Numbered from the stretch's first letter, positions 1-14,097 are shown. The stretch: DNA of 64,000 nucleotides from Inia geoffrensis (GCA_036417435.1 CM070910.1:73206784-73270783); one strand, 5' to 3'. Notes: generated by a model not told the origin, from the letters alone. Made by a program: numbers and translations.

Positions 1-44
1 TTAAACAGTCCATCAACACTAACTCATGCCCTCCAACGTAGGCT
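1..44 (+). repeat. Partial J monomer cut by the window edge
   Basis: The window opens inside a J monomer: AAACAGTCCATC followed by the CCAACGTAGGCT tail, joined directly to an A monomer at 45. The array continues to the left of the window. Confidence 0.9.
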
Positions 45-3000
45 AACACTAAACTGTTGCCATGCGCTACCCTGTTCCCTAATCCCTCCCATTGCCTAAC
101 CCTAAACCTAACCGCATCACTAAACCTGACCCTCTTCCGAGGCCCTACCCTAACCCATGCCCTAACCTTAACCAGTACACAAACACTAACTCGTGCCCTC
201 AAACGTACGCTAACCCTTAAGCGTTGTCGTAACCTATCCTGTACCCTAATCCCTCCCCATTCCCTAACCCTAACCCAAACCCGAACCCAAACCCTGAACG
301 TGACCCTTTTCCAAGGCCTTACCCTCACCGGTGCCCTTGTCTTAAACAGAACACCAACACTAACTCGTGCCCTCACAATTATGTGAACCCTTAAGCGTTG
401 TCGTACCCTAGCCTGTACCCTAATCCCTCTCCATTCCGTAACCCTAACCCTAACCCGAATCCTAACCCTGACCCTCACCCAAAGCCTTACCCTCATCCGT
501 GCCCTAATCTTAACCAGTACACAAACACTAACTCGTGCACTCAAACGTACTCTAACACTTAAGCGTTGTCGTACCCTATCCTGTACCGAAATCCCTCACC
601 ATTCCCTAACCCTAACCCTAACCCAAACCCTGAACGTGACCATTTTCCAAGGCCTTAGCCTCACCGGTGCCCTTGTCTTAACCAGTACACCAACACTAAC
701 TCGTGCCCTCACAATTATGCGAACCCTTAAGCGTTGTCGTACCCTAGCCTGTACCCTAATCCCTCTCCATTCCCTAACACTAACCCTAACCCTGACCCTC
801 ACCCGAAGCCTTACCCTCACCCGTGCCCTAATCTTAACCAGGACACCAACACTAACTCGTGCCCTCACACGTATGCTAGCCTTAAACTGCAGCTGTATCC
901 TAACCTGTACCCTAATCCCTCTCCATTCCCTAACGCTAACCCTAACATGAAACCTAACCCTGACACTCACCCTAAACTTTATCCTCACCCGTGTCCTAAT
1001 TTTAACCAGTACATCAACACTAACCCTTGCCCTCTTACGTAGGCTAACCCAAAACCATTGCCGTACCCTAACCTGTACCCTAATCAATCCCCATTCCCAA
1101 ACCATAACCCTAACCCAAACCCTTAACGTGACCTTCTTTCGAGGCCTTGCCCTCACCCGTGCCTTAAACATAACCAGTAAACTAACACTAACTAGTGACC
1201 TCACACGCACGCTAACCCTTAAGAATCATCGTACACTAAACTGTACCTTAATCCCTCCCCATTCCCTAACCCTAACCCTAACCTGAATCGTAAACGTGAC
1301 CCTCACCCGGAGCCTTACCCTCACCCGTGCCCTAATCTTAACCAGCACACCAACACTAATTTGTGGCTCACACGTACGCTAACCCTTAAGCGTTGTCGTA
1401 CCCTAAACTGTACCCTAATCCCTCCCCATTCCCTACCCCTAACCCTAACCCGAATCTTAACCCTGACCCTCACCTGAAGCCTTACCCTCACCTGTGGCCT
1501 AATCTGAACCAGGACACTAACACTAACTCTTGCCCTCACATGAACGGTAACACTTAAGCACTGTCGTACCCTAAACTGTACCATAATTCCTCCCCATTCC
1601 CTAACCCTAACCCTAACACGAATCCTAACCCTGACACTCACCCGAAGCCTTACCCTCACCCGTGCCCTAATCTTAACCAGGACACCAACATTAACTCGTG
1701 CCCTTACACGTACGCTAACCCTTAAGCGTTGTCATACCCTAAATTGTACCCTAATCCCTCTCCATTCCCTAACCCTAACCAGAATCCTAACCCTGACCCT
1801 CACCCGAAGCCTTACCCTCACCCGTGACCTAATCTTAACTAGGAAACCAACACTAACTCATGCCTTCACACGTATGCTAACCCTAAACCGCAGCTGTACC
1901 CTAACCTGTACCCTAATCCCTCTCCATTCCCTAAACCTAACCCTAACCTGAAACCTAACCCTGACACTCACCCTAAACTTTGCCCTCACCCGTGCCCTAC
2001 TCTTAACCAGGACACCAACACTAACTCGTGCCCTCACACGTACGCTAACCCTGAAGCGTTGTCATACCCTAAATTGTACCCTAATCCCTCCCCATTGCCT
2101 AAAACTAACCCTAACACGAATCCTAAACCTGACCCTCACCCGAAGCCTTACCCTCACCTGTGCCCTAATCTTAACCAGTACACCAACACTAACTCGTGCC
2201 CTCACACGCATGCTAACCCTAAACTGCAGCTGTATCCTAACCTGTACCCTAATCCCTCTCCATTCCCTAACGCTAACCCTAACCTGAAACCTAACCCTGA
2301 CACTCACCCTAAACTTTACCCTCACCCGTGTCCTAATTTTAACCAGTACATCATCACTAACCCTTGCCCTCTTACGTAGGCCAACCCTAAACCATTGCCG
2401 TACCCTAACCTGTACCCTAATCAATCCGCATTCCCAAACCATAACCCTAACCCAAACCTTTAAAGTGACCTTCTTTCGAGGCCTTGCCCTCACCCGTGCC
2501 CTAAACGTAACCAGTAAACTAACACTAACTAGTGACCTCACACGCACGCTAACCCTTAAGAATCATTGTACACTAAACTGTACCTTAATCCCTCCCCATT
2601 CCCTAACCCTAAACCTAACCCAAACCCTGAACATGACCCTTTTCCAAGGCTTTACCCTCACCGGTGCGCTTGTCTTAACCAGGACACCAACACTAACTCG
2701 TGCCCTCACAATTATGTGAACCCTTAAGCGTTGTCGTACCTTAGCCTGTACCCTAATCCCTCTCCATTCCCTAACCCTAAACCTAACCCGAATCCTAACC
2801 CTGACCCTCACCCAAAGCCTTACCCTCACCCGTGCCCTAATCTTAACCAAGACACCAACACTAATTCGTGCCCTCACACCTACGCTAACACTAAACCGCA
2901 GCTGTACCCTCAACTGTACCCTAATCCCTCTCCATTCCCTAACCCTAACCCTAACCTGAAACCTAACTCTTACACTCACCCTAAACTTTACCCTCACCCG

Positions 3001-4564
3001 TGTCCTAATTTTAACCAGTACATCAACACTAACCCATGCCTTCTTACGCAGGCTCAACCTAAACAACTGCCGTACCCTAACCTGTACCCTAATCAATCCC
3101 CATTCCCCAACCATAACCCTAACCCAAACCCTTAACGTGACCCTCTTCTGAGGGGTTACCTTCACCCGTGCCTTAATCGTAAGCAGTACACTAACACTAA
3201 CTAGTGACCTCACACGTACGCTGACCCTTAAGCCTCATCGTACCCTAAACTGTACCCTAATACCTCCCCATTCCCTAACCCTAACCCTAACCTGAATAGT
3301 AAACCTGATCCTCACCCGGACCCTTACCCTCACCCGTGCCCTAATCTTAACCAGCACACCAACACTAATTTCTGGCCTCACACGTACGTTAACCCTTAAG
3401 CGTTGTGGTACCCTAAACTGTACCCTAATCCCTCCCCATTCCCTAACCCTAACCCTAACCCGAATCCTAACCCTGACCCTCACCTGAAGACTTACCCTCA
3501 ACCGTGCCCTAATCTGAACCAGGACACTAACACTAACTCTTGCCCTCACACGAACGGTAACACTTAAGCACTGTCGTACCCTAAACTGTACCCTAATTCC
3601 TCCGCATTCCCTAACCCTAACCCTAACACGAATCCTAACCCTGACCCTCACCCGAAGCCTTACACTCACCGTGCCCTAATCTTAACCAGGACACCAACAT
3701 TAACTCGTGCCCTCACACGTACGCTAACCCTTAAGCATTGTCATACCCTAAATTGTACCCTAATCCCTCCCCATTCCCTAAAACTAACCCTAACACGAAT
3801 CCTAAACCTGACCCTCACCCGAAGCCTTATCCTCACCCGTGCCCTAATCTTAACCAGCACACCAACACTAATTCGTGCCCTCACACGTACGCTAACCCTT
3901 AAGCGTTGTCGTACCCTAAACTGTACCCTAATCCCTCCCCATTCCCTAACCCTAACACTAACCCGAATCTTAACCCTGACCCTCAGCTGAAGCCTTACCC
4001 TCACCAGTGCCCTAATCTTAACCAGGACACTGACACTCACTCTTGCCCTCACACGAACGGTAACACTTAAGCACTGCCATACCCTAAACTGTACCCTAAA
4101 CCCTCCCCATTCCCTAACCCTAACCCTAACATGAATCCTAACCCTGACCCTCACTCGAAGCCTTACCCTCACCCGTGCCGTAATCTTAACTAGGACACCA
4201 AAACTAACTCGTGCCCTCACACGTACGCTAACCCTTAAGCGTTGTCATATCCCAAATTGTACCCTAATCCCTCCCCATTCCCTATCACTAACCCTAACCC
4301 GAATCCAAACCCTGAGCCTCACCCGAAGCCTTACTCTCACACGTGACCTAATCTTAACCAATACACCATCACTAAACCGTGTCCTCACACGTACGCTAAC
4401 CCTTAACCGCAGCCGTACCCGAAAATGTACCCTAATCCCTCTCCATTCCCTAATGTATCCCTAACCCGAACCCTAACCCTGACACTCACCAGAAGATTTA
4501 CCCTCACCCGTGTCCTAATTTTAAACAGTGCATCAACACTAAACCATGCCCTCCAACGTAGGCT
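45..4564 (+). repeat. HOR block 1, 27 monomers (4,520 bp)
   Basis: Monomer heads: A 45, B 212, C/A 386, B 554, C 722, D 878, E 1046, F 1214, G 1381, H 1549, I/C 1717, D/C 1879, I/C 2047, D 2215, E 2383, F/B 2551, C 2719, D 2887, E 3055, F 3223, G 3391, H 3559, I/F 3726, G 3894, H 4062, I 4230, J 4398. This is the longest block. Five hybrid monomers before 2719 suggest several fused and partly deleted ten-mers. B at 212 is one hexamer longer than usual (174 bp). The part from 2719 onward belongs to the 2,181-bp duplication. Confidence 0.8.
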
Positions 4565-4899
4565 AACACTAAACCATTGCCGTGCCCTACCCTGTTCCCT
4601 AATCCCTCCCATTGCCTAACCCTAACCCTAGCCCCATCCCTAAACCTGACCCTCTTCCGAGGCCCTACCCTAACCCATTTCCCAATCTTAACCAGTACAC
4701 AAACACTAACTCGTGCCCTCAAATGTACACTAACCCTTAGGCCTTGTCGTACCCTATCCTGCACCCTAATCCCTCCCCATTCTCTAACCCTAACCGTAAT
4801 CCAAACACTGAATGTGACCCTTTTCCGAAACCTAACCGTCACCGGTGCCCTTGTCTTAACCAGTACACCAACACTAACTCGTGCCCTCACAATTATGCG
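2719..4899 (+). repeat. 2,181-bp recent duplication, copy 1
   Basis: Thirteen monomers, C-D-E-F-G-H-I/F-G-H-I-J-A-B, near-identical at a constant offset of 2,181 bp to 4900-7080. The copies share private changes such as the AGGGGTTACC after TTCTG (near 3152 and 5333). The few differences seen include 3949 a versus 6130 t and 4491 a versus 6672 c. The extra I/F-G-H triplet makes this ten-mer a 13-mer. Because 2,181 is not a multiple of six, the hexamer phase shifts between copies. Confidence 0.92.
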
Positions 4900-6745
4900 A
4901 ACCCTTAAGCGTTGTCGTACCCTAGCCTGTACCCTAATCCCTCTCCATTCCCTAACCCTAACCCTAACCCGAATCCTAACCCTGACCCTCACCCAAAGCC
5001 TTACCCTCACCCGTGCCCTAATCTTAACCAGGACACCAACACTAACTCGTGCCCTCACACCTACGTTAACACTAAACCGCAGCTGTACCCTCAACTGTAC
5101 CCTAATCCCTCTCCATTCCCTAACCCTAACCCTAACCTGAAACCTAACCCTGACACTCACCCTAAACTTTACCCTCACCCGTGTCCTAATTTTAACCAGT
5201 ACATCAACACTAACCCATGCCTTCTTACGCAGGCTCAACCTAAACCACTGCCGTACCCTAACCTGTACCCTAATCAATCCCCATTCCCCAACCATAACCC
5301 TAACCCAAACCCTTAACGTGACCCTCTTCTGAGGGGTTACCTTCACCCGTGCCTTAATCGTAAGCAGTACACTAACACTAACTAGTGACCTCACACGTAC
5401 GCTGACCCTTAAGCCTCATCGTACCCTAAACTGTACCCTAATACCTCCCCATTCCCTAACCCTAACCCTAACCTGAATAGTAAACCTGATCCTCACCCGG
5501 ACCCTTACCCTCACCCGTGCCCTAATCTTAACCAGCACACCAACACTAATTTCTGGCCTCACACGTACGTTAACCCTTAAGCGTTGTGGTACCCTAAACT
5601 GTACCCTAATCCCTCCCCATTCCCTAACCCTAACCCTAACCCGAATCCTAACCCTGACCCTCACCTGAAGACTTACCCTCAACCGTGCCCTAATCTGAAC
5701 CAGGACACTAACACTAACTCTTGCCCTCACACGAACGGTAACACTTAAGCACTGTCGTACCCTAAACTGTACCCTAATTCCTCCGCATTCCCTAACCCTA
5801 ACCCTAACACGAATCCTAACCCTGACCCTCACCCGAAGCCTTACACTCACCGTGCCCTAATCTTAACCAGGACACCAACATTAACTCGTGCCCTCACACG
5901 TACGCTAACCCTTAAGCATTGTCATACCCTAAATTGTACCCTAATCCCTCCCCATTCCCTAAAACTAACCCTAACACGAATCCTAAACCTGACCCTCACC
6001 CGAAGCCTTATCCTCACCCGTGCCCTAATCTTAACCAGCACACCAACACTAATTCGTGCCCTCACACGTACGCTAACCCTTAAGCGTTGTCGTACCCTAA
6101 ACTGTACCCTAATCCCTCCCCATTCCCTATCCCTAACACTAACCCGAATCTTAACCCTGACCCTCAGCTGAAGCCTTACCCTCACCAGTGCCCTAATCTT
6201 AACCAGGACACTGACACTCACTCTTGCCCTCACACGAACGGTAACACTTAAGCACTGCCATACCCTAAACTGTACCCTAAACCCTCCCCATTCCCTAACC
6301 CTAACCCTAACATGAATCCTAACCCTGACCCTCACTCGAAGCCTTACCCTCACCCGTGCCGTAATCTTAACTAGGACACCAAAACTAACTCGTGCCCTCA
6401 CACGTACGCTAACCCTTAAGCGTTGTCATATCCCAAATTGTACCCTAATCCCTCCCCATTCCCTATCACTAACCCTAACCCGAATCCAAACCCTGAGCCT
6501 CACCCGAAGCCTTACTCTCACACGTGACCTAATCTTAACCAATACACCATCACTAAACCGTGTCCTCACACGTACGCTAACCCTTAACCGCAGCCGTACC
6601 CGAAAATGTACCCTAATCCCTCTCCATTCCCTAATGTATCCCTAACCCGAACCCTAACCCTGACACTCACCCGAAGATTTACCCTCACCCGTGTCCTAAT
6701 TTTAAACAGTGCATCAACACTAAACCATGCCCTCCAACGTAGGCT
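4565..6745 (+). repeat. HOR block 2, 13 monomers (2,181 bp)
   Basis: Monomer heads: A 4565, B 4732, C 4900, D 5068, E 5236, F 5404, G 5572, H 5740, I/F 5907, G 6075, H 6243, I 6411, J 6579. B carries a private variant, GTAATCCAAACACTG, shared with the B monomers at 6913 and 9065. That ties this block to the next ones by descent. Confidence 0.88.
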
Positions 6746-7080
6746 AACACTAAACCGTTGCCGTGCCCTACCCTGTTCCCTAATCCCTCCCATTGCCTAA
6801 CCCTAACCCTAGCCCCATCCCTAAACCTGACCCTCTTCCGAGGCCCTACCCTAACCCATTTCCCAATCTTAACCAGTACACAAACACTAACTCGTGCCCT
6901 CAAATGTACACTAACCCTTAGGCCTTGTCGTACCCTATCCTGCACCCTAATCCCTCCCCATTCTCTAACCCTAACCGTAATCCAAACACTGAATGTGACC
7001 CTTTTCCGAAACCTAACCGTCACCGGTGCCCTTGTCTTAACCAGTACACCAACACTAACTCGTGCCCTCACAATTATGCG
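4900..7080 (+). repeat. 2,181-bp recent duplication, copy 2
   Basis: Near-identical to 2719-4899 along its whole length. The similarity runs on past 7080 into a third partial copy (C at 7081, D at 7249) but weakens there: changes are seen near 7194 (CCCGTG to CCCATG), near 7255 (TAAACCGC to TAATCCGC) and in the following D monomer. Confidence 0.92.
4950..4970 (-). other. Representative telomeric G-quadruplex motif
   Basis: Three CCCTAA units plus CCC on the + strand give four GGG runs with TTA loops on the minus strand. The same segment, at roughly bases 50-70 of the monomer, is intact in a large share of monomers, so potential quadruplex sites recur about every 168 bp on one strand. Formation in the cell is not shown by sequence. 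Confidence 0.75.
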
Positions 7081-8412
7081 AACCCTTAAGCGTTGTCGTA
7101 CCCTAGCCTGTACCCTAATCCCTCTCCATTCCCTAACCCTAACCCTAACCCGAATCCTAACCCTGACCCTCACCCAAAGCCTTACCCTCACCCATGCCCT
7201 AATCTTAACCAGGACACCAACACTAACTCGTGCCCTCACACCTACGTTAACACTAATCCGCAGCTGTACCCTCACCTGTACCCTAATCCCTCCCCATTCC
7301 CTAACCCTAACCCTAACCTGAAACCTAATTCTGACACTCACCCTAAACTTTACCCTCACCCATGTCCTAATTTTAACCAGTACATCAACACTAACCCATG
7401 CCCTCTTACGTAGGCTAACCCTAAACCATTGCCGTACCCTAACCTGTACCCTAATCAATCCCCATTCCCTAACCATAACCCTAACCCAAACCCTTAACGT
7501 GACCCTCTTCCGAGGCCTTACACTCACCCGTGCCCTAATCGTAACAGGTACACTAACACTAACTAGTGACCTCAAACGTACGCTAACTCTTAAACTTTAT
7601 CGTATCCTAAACAGTACCCTAATCCCTCTCCATTCCCTAACCCTAACCCTAACCCTGACCCTCACCCGAAGCCTTACCCTCACCTGTGCCCTAATCTTAA
7701 CGAGGACACCAACACTAACTCGTGCCTTCACACGTACGCTAACCCTAAACTACAGCTGTATGCTAACCTGTACCCTAATCCCTCTCCATTCCCTAACCCT
7801 CACCCTAAACTGAAACCTAACACTGACACTCACCCTAAACTTTACCCTCACCCGTGTCCTAATTTTAACCAGCAAATCAACACTAACCCATGCCCTCTTA
7901 CGTAGGCTACCGCTTAACCATTGCCGTACCCTAACCTGTACGCTAATCAATTCCCATTCCCTAACCATAACCCTAACCCAAACCCTTAACGTGACATTCG
8001 TCCGAGGCCTAACCCTCACCCGTGCCCTAATCTTAAGCAGGACACCAACACTAACTCGTGCCCTCACACGTACGCTAACCCTTAAGCGTTGTCATACCCT
8101 AAATTGAACCCTAATCCCTCCCCATTCCCTAACCATAACCCTAACCCGAATCCTAATCCTGAGCATCACCCTAAGCCTTAACCTCACCCATGACCTAATC
8201 TTAACCAATACACCATCACTAAACCGTGCCCTCACACGTACGCTAAAACTAAACCGCAGCCGTACCCTAATCTGTACCCTAATTCCTCTCCATTCCCTAA
8301 CCCTAACCCTAACCCGAACCCTAACCCTGACACTCACCCGAAGATTTACCCTCACCCGTGTCCTAATTTTATACAGTCCATCAACACTAACCAATGCCCT
8401 CCAACGTAGGCT
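6746..8412 (+). repeat. HOR block 3, 10 monomers (1,667 bp)
   Basis: Monomer heads: A 6746, B 6913, C 7081, D 7249, E 7417, F/C 7585, D 7741, E/H 7909, I 8077, J 8245. The F/C hybrid is 156 bp (two hexamers short). The first eight monomers recur in block 5 at a constant offset of 2,152 bp. Confidence 0.82.
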
Positions 8413-8897
8413 AACACTAAACCGTTGCCGTGCCCTACCCTGTTCCCTAATCCCTCCCATTGCCTAACCCTAACCCTAACCCAAACCCTGAACGTGACCC
8501 TTTTTCAAGGCCTTACCCTCACCGGTGGCCTTGTCTTAACCAGTACACCAACCCTAACTCGTGACCTCACAATTATGCGAACCCTTAAGCATTCTCGTAC
8601 CCTAGCCTGTACCCTAATCCTTCTCCATTCCCTAACCCTAACCCTGAACCTAACCCGAAGCCTTACCCTCACCCGTGCCCTAATCTTAACCAGGACACCA
8701 ACACTAACTCGTGCCCTCACACGTACGCTAACCCTAAACAGCAGCCGTACACTAACTTGTACCATAATCCCTCTCCATTCCCTAACCCTAACCCGAACCC
8801 AAACCCTAACCCTGACACTCACCCGAAGATTTACACTCACCCGTGTCCTAATTTTCAATAGTCCATCAACACTAACCCATGCCCTCCAACGTAGGCT
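8413..8897 (+). repeat. HOR block 4, 3 monomers (485 bp)
   Basis: Monomer heads: A/B 8413, C 8580 (150 bp, three hexamers short), J 8730. This is the shortest block. The A head passes straight into a B tail within one monomer and then C joins J, consistent with at least two internal deletions of whole monomers. Confidence 0.85.
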
Positions 8898-11067
8898 AAC
8901 ACTAATCCGTTGCCGTGCCCTACCCTGTTCCCTAATCCCTATCATTGCCTAACCCTAATCCGAACCCCATCCCTAAACCTGACCCTCTTCCGAGGCCCTA
9001 CCCTAACCCATGCCCTAATCTTAACCAGTACACAAACACTAACTCGTGCCCTCAAACGTACACTAACCCTTAAGCGTTGTCGTACCCTATCCTGCAACCT
9101 AATCCCTCCCCATTCCCTAACCCTAACCGTAATCCAAACACTGAATGTGACCCTTTTCCGAGGCCTAACCCTCACCGGTGCCCTTGTCTTGACCAGTACA
9201 CCAAAACTAACTCGTGCCCTCACAATTATGCGAACCCTTAAGCGTTGTCGTACCCTAGCCTGAACCCTAAACCCTCTCCATTCCCTAACCCTAACCCTAA
9301 CCTGAATCCTAACCCTGACCCTCACCCGAAGCCTTACCCTCACCCGTGCCCTAATCTTAACCAGGACACCAACACTAACTCATGGCCTCACACGTATGCT
9401 AACCCTAAACTGCAGCTATACCCTAACCTGTATCCTATTCCCTCTCCATTCTCTAACCCTAACCCTGACCTGAAACCTAACCCTGACACTCACCCTAAAC
9501 TTTACCCTCACTCGTGTCCTAATTTTAACCAGTACATCAACACTAACCCATGCCCTCTTACGTAGGCTAACCCTAAACCATTGCCGTACCCTAACCTGTA
9601 CCCTAATCAATCCCCATTCCCTAACCATAACCCTAACCTAAACCCTTAACGTGATCCTCTTCCGAGGCCTTACCCTTACCCGTGCCCTAATCGTAACAGG
9701 TACACTAACACTAACTAGTGACCTCAAACGTACGCTAACCCTTAAACGTTATCGTATCCTAAACAGTACCCTAATCCCTCTCCATTCCCTAACCCTAACC
9801 CTAACCCTGACCCTCACCCGAAGCCTTACCCTCACCCGTGCCGTAATCTTAACCAGGACACCAACACTAACTCGTGCCTTCACACGTACGCTAACCCTAA
9901 ACTACAGCTGTACACTAACCTGTACCCTAATCCCTCTCCATTCCCTAACCCTAACCCTAACCTGAAACCTAACCCTGACACTCACCCTAAACTTTACCCT
10001 CACCCATGTCCTAATTTTAACCAGTATATCAACACTAACCCATGCCCTCTTACGTAGGCTACCCCTAAACCATTGCCGTACACTAACCTGTACCCTAATC
10101 AATCCCCATTCCCTAACCATAACCCTAACCCAAACCCTTAACGTGACCTTCGTCAGAGGCCTTACCCTCACCCGTGCCCTAATCGTAACCAGTAAAATAA
10201 CACTTACTAGTGACCTACCAAGTACGCTAACACTTAAGCGTCATCGTACCCTAAACTGTAGCCTAGTCCCTCCCCATTCCCTAACCCTAACCCTAACCTG
10301 AATCGTAAACCTGACCCTCACCCGAACCCTTACCCTCACCTGTGCCCTAATCTTAACCAGCACACCAACACTAATTCGTGCCTTCACAAGTACGCTATAC
10401 CGTAAGCGCTGTCGTACCCTGAACTGTACCCTAATCCCTCCCCATTCCCTAAACCTAACCCTAACCCGAATCCTACCCCTGAACCTCACCTGAAGCCTTA
10501 CCCTCACCCATTCCCTAATCTTAACCAGGACACTAATACTAACTCTTGCCCTCACACGAACGGTAACCCTTAATCACTGTCGTACCCTGAACTGTACCCT
10601 AATCCCTCCCCATTCCCTAAACCTAACCCTAACACGAATCCTAACCCTGACACTCCCCCGAAGCCTTACCCTCACCCGTGCCCTAATCTTAACAAGGACA
10701 CCAACACTAACTTGTGCCCTCACACTTACGCTAACCCTTAAGCCTTGTCATACCCTAAATTGTACCCTAATCCCTCCCCATTCCCTAACCCTACCCTAAC
10801 CCGAGTCCTAACCCTGAGACTCACCCTAAGCCTTACTATCACCCGTGACCTAATCTTAACCAATACACCATCACTAAACCGTGCCCTCACACGAACGCTA
10901 ACCCTAAACCACAGCCGTACCCTAACCTGTACCTTAATCCCTCTCCATTCCCTAACCCTAAACCTAACCTGAACCCTAACACTGACACTCACCCGAAGAT
11001 TTACCCTCACCCGTGTCCTAATTTTAAACAGTCCATCAACACTAACCCATGCCCTCCAACGTAGGCT
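8898..11067 (+). repeat. HOR block 5, 13 monomers (2,170 bp)
   Basis: Monomer heads: A 8898, B 9065, C 9233, D 9401, E 9569, F/C 9737, D 9893, E 10061, F 10229, G 10397, H 10565, I 10733, J 10900. A to the second E repeats the layout of 6746-8076, including the 156-bp F/C hybrid. The second half is a regular E-F-G-H-I-J run. Confidence 0.85.
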
Positions 11068-14000
11068 AACACTAAACCGTTGCCGTGCCCTACCCTGCTC
11101 CCTAATCCCTCCCATTGCCTAACCCTAATCCTAACCCCATCCCTAAACCTGACCCTCTTCCGAGGCCCTACCCTAACCCATGCCCTAATTTTAACCAGTA
11201 CACAAACACTAACTCGTGCCCCCAAACGTACGCTAACCCTTAAGCGTTGTCGTACCCTATCCTTTACCCTAATCCCTCCCCATTCCTTAACCCTAACCCT
11301 AACCCTAACCCAAACCCTGAACGTGACCCTTTTCGGAGGCCTTACCCTCACCGGTGCCCTTGTCTTAACCAGTACACCAACACTAACTCGTGCCTTCACA
11401 ATTATGCGAACCCTTAAGCGTTGTCATACCCTAGCCTGTACCCTTATCCCTCTCCATTCCCTAACCCTAACCCTAACCCGAATCGTAAACCTGACCCTCA
11501 TCCGAACCCTTACCCTCACCCGTTCCCTAATCTTAACCAGGACACTAACACTGACTCTTGCCCTCACATGAACGGTAACCCTTAAGCACTGTCGTGCCCT
11601 AAACTATACCCTAATCCCTCCCCATTCCCTAACCCTAACCCTAACACGAATCCTAACCCTGACCCTCACCCGAAGCCTTACCCTCACCCGTACCCTAATC
11701 TTAACCAGGACACCAACACTAACTTGTGCGCTCACACGTACTCTAAACCTAAGCCGCAGCTGTACACTAACCTGTACCCTAATCCCTCTCCATTCCCTAA
11801 CCCTAACCCTAACCTGAAACCTAACCCTGACACTCACCCTAAACTTTACCCTCACCCGTGTCCTAATTTTAAGCAGTACATCAACACTAACCCATGCCCT
11901 CTTATGTAGGCTAACCCTAAACCATTGCCGTACACTAACCTGTACCCTAATCAATCCCCATTCCCTAACCATAACCCTAACCCAAACCCTTAACGTGACC
12001 CTCTTCCGAGGCCTTACCCTCATCCGTGCCCTAATCGTAACCGGTAAACTAACACTAACTACTGATCTCACACGTACGCTAAACCTTAAGCATCATCGTA
12101 CCCTAAACTGTACCCTAATCCCTCCCCATTACCTAACTCTAATCCTAACCCGAATCCTAACCCTGACCCTCACCTGAAGCCTTACCCTCACCCGTGCCCT
12201 AATCTTAACCAGGACACTAACACTAACTCTTGCCCTCAAACATACGCTATCCCTTAAGCGTTTGTCGTACCCTATCCTGTACCCTAATCCCTCCCCATTC
12301 CCTAACCCTAACCCTAACCCAAACCGTGAACGTGACCCTTTTCCGAGGCCTTACCCTCACCGGTGCCCTTGTCTTAACCAGTACACCAACACTAACTTGT
12401 GCCTTCACAATTATGCGAAGACTTAAGCGTTGTCGTACACTAGCTTGTACCCTAATCCCTCTCCATTCCCTAACCCTAACCCTAACCCGAATCCTAGCCC
12501 TGACCCTCATCCGAACCCTTACCCTCACCCCTGCCCTAATCTTAACCAGGACACTAACACTAACTATTTAACTCACACGTACGCTATCCCTTAAGCGTTG
12601 TCGTACCCTAAACTGTACCCTAAACCCTCCCCATTCCCTATCCATAACCTTAACACGAATCCTAACCCTGACCCTCACCCGAAGCCTTACCTGCACCCGT
12701 GCCCTAATCTTAACCAGGACACCAACAGTAACTCGTGCCCTCAAACGTACGCTAACCCTTAAGCGTTGACATATCCCAAATTGTACCCTAATCCCTCTCC
12801 ATTCCCTAACACTAACCCTAACCCGAATCCTAACCATGACCCTCACACGAAGCCTTACCCTCACCCGTGCCCTAATCGTAACTAGGACACCAACACTAAC
12901 TCGTGCCTTCACACGTACGCTAACCCTAAACCGCAGCTCTACCCTAACCTGTACCCTAATCCCTCTCCATTCCCTAACCCTAACCCTAACCTGAAACCTA
13001 ACCCTGACACTCACCCTAAACTTTACCCTCACCCGTCTCCTAATTTTAACCAGTACATCAACACTAACCCATGCTCTCTTACGTAGGCTAAGCCTAAACC
13101 ATTGCCGTACCCTAACCTGTACCCTAATCAATCCCCATTCCCTAACCATAACCCTAACCCACATCCTTAACGTGTACTTCGTCCGAGGCCTTACACTCAC
13201 CCGTGCCCTAATCGTAACCAGTAAACTAACACTAACTAGCGACCTCACACGTACACTAACCCTTAAGTGTCATCGTACCCTAAACTGTACCCTAATGCCT
13301 CCCCATTCCCTAACCCCAACCCTAACCTGAATCGTAAACCTGACACTCACCCGGACCCTTACCCTCATCCGTGCCCTAATCTTAACCAGGACACCAACAC
13401 TAAATTGTGCCCTCACACGTATGCTCACCCTAAACTGCAGCTGTATGCTAACCTCTACCCTAATCCCTGTCCATTCCCTAAACCTAACCCTAACCCGAAT
13501 CATAAACCTGACCCTCACCCGAACCCTTACCCTCACCCGTGCCCTAATCTTAACCAGCACTCCAACACTAATTTGTGGCCTCACACGTTCACTAACCGTT
13601 AAGCGTTGTCATACCCTAAATTGTACCCTAATCCTTCCCCATTCCCTAAAACTAACCCTAACACGAATCCTAAACCTGACCCTCCCTCGAAGCCTTACCC
13701 TCACCCGTGCCCTAATTTTAACCAGGACACCAACACTAACTCGTGCCCTCACACGTACGCTAACCCTTCAGCCTTGTCATACCCTAAATTGTACCCTAAT
13801 CCCTCCCCATTCCCTAACCCTAACCCTAACCCGAATCCTAACCCTGAGACTCACCATAAGCCTTACCTTCACCCGTGACCTAATCTTAAACAATACACCA
13901 TCACTAAACCATGACCTCACATGTACGCTAACCCTAAACCGCAGCCGTACCCTTACCTGTACCCTAATCCCTCTCCATTCGCTAACCCTAACCCTAACCT

Positions 14001-14097
14001 GAACCCTAACCCTGACACTCACCCCAAGATTTACCCTCACCCGTGTCCTAATTTTAAACAGTCCATCAACACTAACTCATGCCCTCCAACGTAGGCT
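11068..14097 (+). repeat. HOR block 6, 18 monomers (3,030 bp)
   Basis: Monomer heads: A 11068, B 11235 (174 bp), C/G 11409, H 11577, D 11745, E 11913, F/A 12081, B 12249, C-like hybrid 12418, G/H 12586, I/C 12754, D 12922, E 13090, F/C 13258, D/F 13426, I/H 13594, I 13762, J 13930. It is rich in hybrids. F/A at 12081 appears to have F, G and A segments, so it underwent more than one exchange. Confidence 0.72.

Noticed and set aside
4900..7080. The 2,181-bp duplication as an assembly artefact
   Set aside because: It cannot be excluded from sequence alone, but the copies differ at scattered positions and the third copy fades gradually, which fits real duplication better than a collapsed or doubled contig. 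It is kept as a feature with that caveat.
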